Made by a program: the position numbers and the translations under genes. Below, piece by piece: positions 55,141 through 61,384 of a DNA stretch of 61,384 nucleotides. The first letter of the stretch is position 1. The number at the start of each line of letters is the position of its first letter. Source of the DNA: a virus; IMG/VR virus record IMGVR_UViG_3300037961_004286, positions 1 through 61,384 of that record; one strand, 5' to 3'. The notes under the pieces were generated by a model. The model saw only the letters and a program-made list of their open reading frames with translations, was not told the origin of the DNA and made no database searches.

Positions 55141-56364
55141 ATGAATTTACCTACCCCTAAAGAAGTTTTTGCTAAAAACAAGATGATTTATCTTTCACAA
55201 GCTATCAATAAAGATACTTGTAGACAGTTAACTGAAAGAATGTTCTCTCTTAAAAAAGAAGGTAAACTTGTTCAAGATGAACAATGTCCTCTTTCCTGGT
55301 CAGTTTATGGTGACGAGGTTTTTGATAAAATTTTAGCTGACATGGCACCACATCTGTCTGAACAATTAGATATTGAATTGTTACCAGCTTATACCTATGC
55401 TAGAATATATCAAAATGGGGAAGAGTTAAAAAGACATAAAGACAGACCTGCTTGCGAAATATCAGGAACTATTACTTTAGGTTATGATGAGGATAGTATG
55501 TTATGGCCTATCTTTATGGGTAAAGATGATGATCCGGTAGGAGAAGCTGTTTTAATTGAAGTAGGTGATCTATTAATGTATAGAGGTACAGAAATGGATC
55601 ATTGGAGACCTCCTTACAAAGGTAAATGGCAAGTTCAATTATTTTTTCATTATGTTGATAAAAATGGACCTCACGCTGAATGGGCTAGAGATAAAAGAAA
55701 TGAATTTTTCAAAGGTACAGATGATCGCTTAGGGTATGAAGTTAATTACAATGGTGTAATGCTTAAGACGACAGATTTTGATTTTCCTGGAGTAAGTTGT
55801 TTTCATAGCAATTTCAATCCCGAGTATACATTCTCAAAAGAAGAATGTGAAAAAATAATTTCTTTAGCAGATCAAATGTATGGTGACAAAGCTAAAATAG
55901 GTGATAAAGGAGGTTCAGGAGTTTACAATCCTAATATTAGAGCAGTAGATAATTATAATATAGAATTAAATGATAAAAATAGATGGATTTTTGATAAAGT
56001 TATTAGAGCGGTTGGTAAAGCCAATTCAGAATATTATAAATTTAATTTAATGGGTATAAATCATTCTATTCAATTACTGCATTATAAATCTTCTGAAAAA
56101 GGTCATTACGATTGGCACATGGATACAGGTTCAGGATCAAACTGTACAAGAAAAATATCTATATCTATACCATTAACAGATAGAAATTCTTATGAAGGTG
56201 GTGACTTAGAAATTAATGATGTTGTAGGAACAATTAAAGCTATTGATGAGCAAGGTTCAATTTCTTTCTTTCCTAGTTTTTTGTCACATAGAGTTTCACC
56301 TGTTACAAAAGGTGAAAGATGGGTTATGGTTATTTGGGTAAACGGTTCGGATAGATTCAAATAA
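55141..56364 (+). CDS. tandem 2OG-Fe(II) oxygenase
   Basis: The 407-residue protein holds two oxygenase domains. The first (about 1-185) has LKRHKDRPACEISG (HxD) and MDHWRPPYKGKWQVQLFFHY (distal His and Lys). The second (about 215-405) has HYDWHMDTGSG (HxD) and FLSHRVSPVTKGERWVMVIW (distal His and Arg), as in PKHD-type hydroxylases. Lying between fibre genes, it may hydroxylate virion proteins or surface glycans; the substrate is unknown. Confidence 0.82.
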   Translation: MNLPTPKEVFAKNKMIYLSQAINKDTCRQLTERMFSLKKEGKLVQDEQCPLSWSVYGDEVFDKILADMAPHLSEQLDIELLPAYTYARIYQNGEELKRHKDRPACEISGTITLGYDEDSMLWPIFMGKDDDPVGEAVLIEVGDLLMYRGTEMDHWRPPYKGKWQVQLFFHYVDKNGPHAEWARDKRNEFFKGTDDRLGYEVNYNGVMLKTTDFDFPGVSCFHSNFNPEYTFSKEECEKIISLADQMYGDKAKIGDKGGSGVYNPNIRAVDNYNIELNDKNRWIFDKVIRAVGKANSEYYKFNLMGINHSIQLLHYKSSEKGHYDWHMDTGSGSNCTRKISISIPLTDRNSYEGGDLEINDVVGTIKAIDEQGSISFFPSFLSHRVSPVTKGERWVMVIWVNGSDRFK

Positions 56365-57326
56365 TGGCAAGAAATAAAAAAACAAAAACAGATATAGCTG
56401 TTGTAAATCATATTAAAAATGAATTAGATGTACAAAAAAATTTAGAACACTTTAAGGTTACTCTTACAGATGTTTTTAGTAATACAAGTATAGCTGATTA
56501 TTCAAGCTTTAATAATAGTACTATAAAAGATAATATTGAAAAGGTAGATAATGCATTAACAAAAACACAAGAGTTAAATTCTATATGGGATAGAGCACAT
56601 ACTCAATGGACTTGGAAACATTTAAACTTAAGTTTTCATGACCCAATGAGAAACGTCAAACAAGTTTTAGCAGAAATTAACAATAAGAAAACAGCTCTGA
56701 ATGAAATGAAATGGCGTTTTGTTCAAATAGAACTTTCATTTGCTGAAATAAACGATAAATTATCTAAACCAGAATTGTTAAAAGATAAATGGGAAGAAAT
56801 TAGACTTAATATTGAGCTAGCTCAATTAAAAGAAAGTCTGACTAATCATATCGTACTTATTGATGGAGCTATGAAAGATATACTTTCTCTTACTGATTTA
56901 TATGAACAACTTAAAAGTAAAGTAAACAATTTTAATGAAGATGATGTAGAAGAAAATGAAACTTTAAGCCATTTAAGAAGAAGTTTAGTTCAATGTATAA
57001 GAGATGTTAGAGAAAGAGGATCTATTACTAAAGGCGAACAAGAATACATGGAACAAATAGGTGTTAATCCTATGAAAATTCAAAAAGATATTCGTAATTA
57101 TGTTATGCAAGAAGAAAATAGTGACGATTATAGTACTAACGGTTTATTTAATTTTGTAGAAGATACTGTTAATAAACTTAAACATGTTTATAAAGTTGAT
57201 GAAAAAAGAATGGATATGATTGGTTTAAGCAATAATCATAACCCAGAATATTCTAATAAAAGAAAAGTAGCTATTACCGAAACAAAAAATACATTACCAA
57301 AATTTAAATTCACTCACAATAAATAA
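56364..57326 (+). CDS. hypothetical late coiled-coil protein
   Basis: The 320-residue, mostly helical and charged product contains HTQWTWKHLNLSFHDPMRNVK in its middle and long coiled-coil stretches. It starts in a TAATG overlap with the oxygenase gene. Similar proteins seem to accompany this oxygenase in marine T4-like phages; function unknown. Confidence 0.55.
   Translation: MARNKKTKTDIAVVNHIKNELDVQKNLEHFKVTLTDVFSNTSIADYSSFNNSTIKDNIEKVDNALTKTQELNSIWDRAHTQWTWKHLNLSFHDPMRNVKQVLAEINNKKTALNEMKWRFVQIELSFAEINDKLSKPELLKDKWEEIRLNIELAQLKESLTNHIVLIDGAMKDILSLTDLYEQLKSKVNNFNEDDVEENETLSHLRRSLVQCIRDVRERGSITKGEQEYMEQIGVNPMKIQKDIRNYVMQEENSDDYSTNGLFNFVEDTVNKLKHVYKVDEKRMDMIGLSNNHNPEYSNKRKVAITETKNTLPKFKFTHNK
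57318..57325 (+). promoter_or_regulatory. late promoter AATAAATA 4 nt before an ATG
   Basis: It contains the previous stop codon and is followed by ATGT and the ATG at 57330. Confidence 0.6.
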
Positions 57327-57329
57327 TGT

Positions 57330-59846
57330 ATGCCGATTACTAAAAATAGACGTTTATCTAAAATTTTAGACTTAGAAGGTAAAGTTAAATCTAACCTTTT
57401 AGATTCGGATACTATTGTTACTTCAGGACAAAAAGGTGTAGAAGTTAGTTCAGGAGTAAACTTTATAGTTTCTTCGGTAGACACACTTCCAGTTTCTACT
57501 AATACAGGTCATACAGCTTTAGATTCTTCTACTAATAGATTATATATTTTTAATGGTAGTGGATGGTATCACATTGCCACTATTAATAATTTTAGTCCAC
57601 AATGGATCACACAACCTAATGGTACGTATACTCTTGCTATTGACGGTTCAACAACAACTATTACAGTATTAGCTTCTGATAGTGATGATGTTCCATTAAC
57701 TTATTCTACTGTAACTGATAGTAATTTTAATGCTTTTGCTACTATAGCTAAATCTGTTGACAGTGATAAACATAACGTTTACATAGTTACTCCGACAGAT
57801 AGTGAAAATGGGAATATGGTGGGTGGCACCGGAACTGTTACTTTCAAAGCAAGTGACGGAATAAACTTAGTTCAAGCTGTTTCAACTTTTACTTTATCTT
57901 TTACTGTTAGTAATTCTAATTATTCAGTAGCTCTTATTAAAGCAGACAGTGCTCAATCAGATGCACAAACTGATACAACTTCTAATCATACAATAACGGA
58001 AGTTGGTGATGTACAATCAACTGCATTTACTCCTTATCATCCTGGTGGTTATAGTGTATATTTTGGTGGTGACGATTGGCTTTCAGGTGCTGATAGTGTT
58101 GAATTATCCAACGATGACTTTACAGCTGAAATATGGTTATATAAAACTGCAACTGGTATAGCAAATATATTAAGTAAGAGAGGTAATACTTGGGCATCTG
58201 GAGATTGGTCAATATTCGTTGAATTAAACGCAACGAAAATTGAATTTTGGAATTATGATTTTAGCTCAAGCACTTACTTATTACAAGGAGGAGCTGTTTC
58301 CCTTAATACTTGGACTCACATAGCAGTTACAAGGTCAGGAGATACTTGGACTTTATGGCAAGATGGTAGTTCAGTACATTCAGTGACAAGTTCTCATACT
58401 GTAGGTAATCATTCTAATCCTGTAGTTCTTGGACGTGACGAGTATACTGGAGGAAGATACTATTTAACAGGATATCTTAGAGATGCAAGAATAATAGTAG
58501 GCACTGCATTATACACATCTACATTTACAGTACCAACTCAACCTTTAACCGCAGTAACTAATACTAAATTTTTATCATGTAATAAGCCATACATTGTAGA
58601 TGATTCAATTAATGATTCTGCTATTACTAACAACGGTGCAGTTAATGAAAGATTTGGCCCTTATGAATACTTAGGCTATGGACGTTCAAATCATGGAGGA
58701 TCAGTAAACTTTGATGGTACTGGTGATTATGTAACTTTTCCAACCAGTACTAATCTTAATTTGGGTAGTGGTGATTTTACTATAGAACTTTGGGTTTATA
58801 TGACAGCATATGAGAGTACTGGTTTTAATACTTTTATAATGCCAAGTGCTAGCGCAAGCCCAGATTGGCAGTTAGATTATAAAAACGGTACTACTCAATT
58901 AAGATGGTTACCATATCATAGTGGTACACCGGACACTTCAACTTTAAATGTTACTCAAACTTTGTATACAAATCAGTGGTATCATATAGCAGTAATTAGA
59001 TCTGGTAACTTTTTATCAATGTATTTGAATGGTAGACATTTAAAAACAGCATCATATAATAATACAGTTGATCATGATACTAACACTACTTTTTATGTAG
59101 GTGCTAGAGAACAAGGTTCTACATTTGATAGACGGTTTACTGGTTATATGTCTGACCTAAGAATAGTAAAAGGTACGGCAATATATGATTCAGATATTAC
59201 TGTTCCAACGTCTCCACTAACTAATGTTTCTGGCACGGGTGTTCTTACTTTTAACAATAAAAACAGTATATGGGATGCTGCTAGAGGTAGAGTATTACCA
59301 AAAGCGGGAAATACTACTGCAAGTAATACTCAAAGAAAATTTACTAGTTCCTCTTCTGTTTATTTTGACGGTAATGGTGATTCTTTGTCTGTACCCGATG
59401 CAGATTTATTAGATTTTGGTACAGGTGATTGGACTGTTGAGCATTGGTTATATAAATCTGGATCATTTAAAAACTATGATAGTGTTTGGAGTAAATATGT
59501 TAACCCAGGCGGTTATTGGTTTCATATTAACAATGCTGGTGCTCTTATGTTTGGATTGGGTAATATTACTTATGCAACAAGCACTCAACAAATTTCACTT
59601 AATACTTGGCATCATATAGCTACAGTAAAAAATAGTAATACAATAAAAGTTTATATAGATGGAACAGCTACAAGTATATCTGTATCAGAAAGTACAAGTA
59701 ATAATCAAAATACTCCTTTCTTGATAGGTGCACTTAATGGATGGACTAGACCTTTTGAAGGTTATTTACAAGATTTTAGAGTCACTGCAGGTTTAGCTAG
59801 ATACACTTCTAACTTCACAGCACCTACATCTACGTTCACCGGATAA
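57330..59846 (+). CDS. adhesin / tail-fibre-like virion protein with three LamG-like domains, paralogue 2
   Basis: The 838-residue protein begins with the shared module (MPITKNRRLSKILDLEGK, YIFNGSGWYHIA, cadherin-like domain to about 190). Three concanavalin/LamG-like repeats follow at about 240-405, 455-625 and 670-836. Each has a VYFGG- or NFDGTGDY-type start, FTxExWLY, a NTWxHIAV strand and GYLRDxRI near the end. LamG domains bind glycans, so this is a strong candidate receptor-binding protein. Confidence 0.8.
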   Translation: MPITKNRRLSKILDLEGKVKSNLLDSDTIVTSGQKGVEVSSGVNFIVSSVDTLPVSTNTGHTALDSSTNRLYIFNGSGWYHIATINNFSPQWITQPNGTYTLAIDGSTTTITVLASDSDDVPLTYSTVTDSNFNAFATIAKSVDSDKHNVYIVTPTDSENGNMVGGTGTVTFKASDGINLVQAVSTFTLSFTVSNSNYSVALIKADSAQSDAQTDTTSNHTITEVGDVQSTAFTPYHPGGYSVYFGGDDWLSGADSVELSNDDFTAEIWLYKTATGIANILSKRGNTWASGDWSIFVELNATKIEFWNYDFSSSTYLLQGGAVSLNTWTHIAVTRSGDTWTLWQDGSSVHSVTSSHTVGNHSNPVVLGRDEYTGGRYYLTGYLRDARIIVGTALYTSTFTVPTQPLTAVTNTKFLSCNKPYIVDDSINDSAITNNGAVNERFGPYEYLGYGRSNHGGSVNFDGTGDYVTFPTSTNLNLGSGDFTIELWVYMTAYESTGFNTFIMPSASASPDWQLDYKNGTTQLRWLPYHSGTPDTSTLNVTQTLYTNQWYHIAVIRSGNFLSMYLNGRHLKTASYNNTVDHDTNTTFYVGAREQGSTFDRRFTGYMSDLRIVKGTAIYDSDITVPTSPLTNVSGTGVLTFNNKNSIWDAARGRVLPKAGNTTASNTQRKFTSSSSVYFDGNGDSLSVPDADLLDFGTGDWTVEHWLYKSGSFKNYDSVWSKYVNPGGYWFHINNAGALMFGLGNITYATSTQQISLNTWHHIATVKNSNTIKVYIDGTATSISVSESTSNNQNTPFLIGALNGWTRPFEGYLQDFRVTAGLARYTSNFTAPTSTFTG

Positions 59847-59849
59847 ATA
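59842..59849 (+). promoter_or_regulatory. late promoter GATAAATA 4 nt before an ATG
   Basis: It contains the previous stop codon and is followed by TTAC and the ATG at 59854, with no Shine-Dalgarno. Confidence 0.55.
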
Positions 59850-59853
59850 TTAC

Positions 59854-61353
59854 ATGCCGATTACAAAAAGTAGACAAATTAGTAAACTTATAGATCTAAA
59901 CGGTAAATTAAAAGATGAATTTACCGATTCTGATTTTGTAATAGTTTCTGGAAGATTGGGTATAGTAGCACCTTCAGGTATGAAAGTTGTTTCTTCAGCT
60001 GACACTCTACCAGTTACAGCTACTAACGGAGATCAAGCTTTTGTAACTTCTACAAACAGATTATATGCATATAGTGGTGCTGGTTGGTATAATATAGGTT
60101 TAATAAACTCTAGTCCTTATTGGATTACTGAACCTGATTCTGATTATACTTTAGAACTAATTTCTATAGATTCTGATGTTAAAATAATAGTTTTAGCAGG
60201 CGACAGTGATAATACTCCATTAACATATATAGCAACAGTTGACTCTGACTTTAATGTAGCAGCTACGATAACTCATGACTCTGATAAAGATAATGTTTGG
60301 GTTATAAGACGAAGAGACAGCGAGTCTGGTGCTGGAACAACAGGTGATGTTACTTTTAAAGCATCTGATGGTGTAAATTTAGTTACTTTTGTAAGTACAT
60401 TTACTATTTCTTCAAATGCAGCTGCTTACTCTACTATGGGATCTAATTATGGTTATGTATCAGGTGGATTTGGTCCATCTGGACCAGGCCAGCCTAATGT
60501 GTATATAGACACTATTCAAAAATATTCTTTCACTTCAGATGCTAATGCTACAGATGTAGGTAATCTGACAGGAAACAGAGGTCAAGTGAGTACGGGTCAA
60601 TCAGGTACACATGCAATTATTGCAGCAGGAAGAACTGCACCTAGTGCATCATATACAAATCAAATACAATCTTATCCTTTTGCTTCTGATGGAAATGCTA
60701 CTGACACTGGTCATGACGCATCAGCAGCTTGGTCAAACGGTTCGTCACAAGGTCATCCAGTAGGAAACGGAACTAAAACATACTTTATGTATCAAACTCA
60801 AAGTTACTCGTATAATTTTGCATCTAACACAGCTGCAGCTGCAACAATTAGTCCTACAGCAGATACTAATCAATGGGGTGGACATTCAAGCTCAGACACA
60901 AATGGCTATGTAGCGGGTTGGAGATATTATGGCGGTGCTTGGGTAGCAAGTAATACTATTTTAAGATTTCCTTTTTCAGCTGATTCAACAACAGTTGATG
61001 TTGGCAATTTAAATGCAGCTAAATACAATTCTTCTGGTGCTAATAGTAGTACACATGGATACGCTGCTGGTGGAACTTTTGGTACTCCTCAACCGTATTC
61101 AACAGGTGGACATCAGAATACAATTTATAAATGGTCGTTTGCTTCAGATGGAAACTCATCTGATATTGGAAATTTACAAGAATATAATCCAGGAGGAGCT
61201 GGAGGTAGTAGCACTTCTCATGGTTACGTAGCTGGTGGTGGTCCTGGCACGCGGAATACAATTGAAAAGTGGCCTTTTGCATCAAATGCAAACACAACAG
61301 ATATTGCTGATCTTTTCCATGCTTCTTGGGATGCTGGTGGCCATAACAATTAA
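59854..61353 (+). CDS. adhesin / tail-fibre-like virion protein with kelch-like repeats, paralogue 3
   Basis: The 499-residue protein has the shared N-terminal module (MPITKSRQISKLIDLNGK) and a cadherin-like domain nearly identical in places to that of paralogue 1 (VDSDFNVAATITHDSDKD, RRRDSESGAGTTGDVTFKA). The C-terminal 300 residues carry about five imperfect repeats of roughly 45-50 residues with SFxSDxNxTDxGNL and HGYxAGG cores, predicting a beta-propeller. It is probably a host-recognition tip. Confidence 0.75.
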   Translation: MPITKSRQISKLIDLNGKLKDEFTDSDFVIVSGRLGIVAPSGMKVVSSADTLPVTATNGDQAFVTSTNRLYAYSGAGWYNIGLINSSPYWITEPDSDYTLELISIDSDVKIIVLAGDSDNTPLTYIATVDSDFNVAATITHDSDKDNVWVIRRRDSESGAGTTGDVTFKASDGVNLVTFVSTFTISSNAAAYSTMGSNYGYVSGGFGPSGPGQPNVYIDTIQKYSFTSDANATDVGNLTGNRGQVSTGQSGTHAIIAAGRTAPSASYTNQIQSYPFASDGNATDTGHDASAAWSNGSSQGHPVGNGTKTYFMYQTQSYSYNFASNTAAAATISPTADTNQWGGHSSSDTNGYVAGWRYYGGAWVASNTILRFPFSADSTTVDVGNLNAAKYNSSGANSSTHGYAAGGTFGTPQPYSTGGHQNTIYKWSFASDGNSSDIGNLQEYNPGGAGGSSTSHGYVAGGGPGTRNTIEKWPFASNANTTDIADLFHASWDAGGHNN

Positions 61354-61372
61354 ATAATTTAAAGGAAATATT

Positions 61373-61384
61373 ATGGAAAAAAGC
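61373..61384 (+). CDS. start of a further gene, truncated by the window edge
   Basis: An ATG (MEKS...) with AAAGGAAA 7-14 nt upstream begins 12 bases before the end of the window. The product cannot be judged. Confidence 0.45.

Noticed and set aside
1-61384. CRISPR array, insertion sequence, integrase or attachment site
   Set aside because: No regularly spaced direct repeats, transposase, integrase or terminal inverted repeats were seen; the genome type is lytic T4-like.

Overview
The window is a segment of an AT-rich, T4-type myovirus genome, almost certainly from a marine metagenome or isolate. The evidence is the T4 replication core in its usual order: gp45 clamp, gp44/gp62 clamp loader, RegA, gp43 polymerase, gp61-type primase, NrdA/NrdB, UvsX, gp41 helicase and RNase H. 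To this are added late promoters of the NATAAATA type, an Hsp20, 2OG-Fe(II) oxygenases and families known mainly from marine T4-like phages (DUF6433 and DUF6267-like proteins). The host is probably Gram-negative: there is a KDO-activating enzyme, a lipoprotein and a signal-peptide endolysin. A circularly permuted two-piece tmRNA points towards Alphaproteobacteria. No photosynthesis genes are seen. Coding density is very high, genes overlap by a few bases, and all genes but one (a GIY-YIG nuclease at 16732-17100) lie on the + strand.

Layout. 1-5030: the end of a Rieske oxygenase, a structured RNA with terminator, ClpP, ThyX, GMP reductase, a small exported protein and a lysis pair. 5055-18800: the replication and nucleotide block (gp45, gp44, gp62, RegA, gp43, gp61 Toprim half, NrdA carrying an internal glutaredoxin, NrdB, GIY-YIG nuclease, asparagine synthetase). 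18830-19330: the two-piece tmRNA, with a small ORF filling its intervening segment. 19389-21277: Hsp20 and a chain of tiny coupled ORFs, a Cys-rich protein and a half-size Na/Pi transporter. 21325-26123: UvsX, KdsB, gp41 and RNase H. 26166-30765: a late block with a cytidylyltransferase-like protein, DUF6433, a superoxide dismutase, a KxDG nucleotidyltransferase-like protein and a Lys-rich EF-hand protein.

30827-33574 and 45831-48130 are arrays of small early genes. They are driven by matching terminator-promoter cassettes with sigma70-like promoters of identical 17-bp spacing. Between them (33516-41405) is the most interesting system: an apparently complete 7-deazaguanine DNA-modification pathway of FolE, QueD, QueE, QueC, QueF, YhhQ, a DpdA-like transglycosylase, a DpdN-like formyltransferase and a lone class II glutamine amidotransferase. 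Together these could make preQ1 from GTP, place it in phage DNA and formylate it. 41402-45676 holds MazG-like, 2OG-oxygenase, methyltransferase-like and GIY-YIG-like genes plus a stand-alone gp61-type zinc domain.

48130-61384 runs through a deoxyribonucleotidase and putative virion proteins to three paralogous adhesins or tail-fibre proteins, interrupted by a tandem 2OG oxygenase. Six genes (five late + strand genes and the - strand nuclease) have NATAAATA exactly 4 nt before their ATG, which suggests leaderless late mRNAs. Two other late-promoter leaders (uvsX and the lysis pair) carry similar short pseudoknot-like elements.
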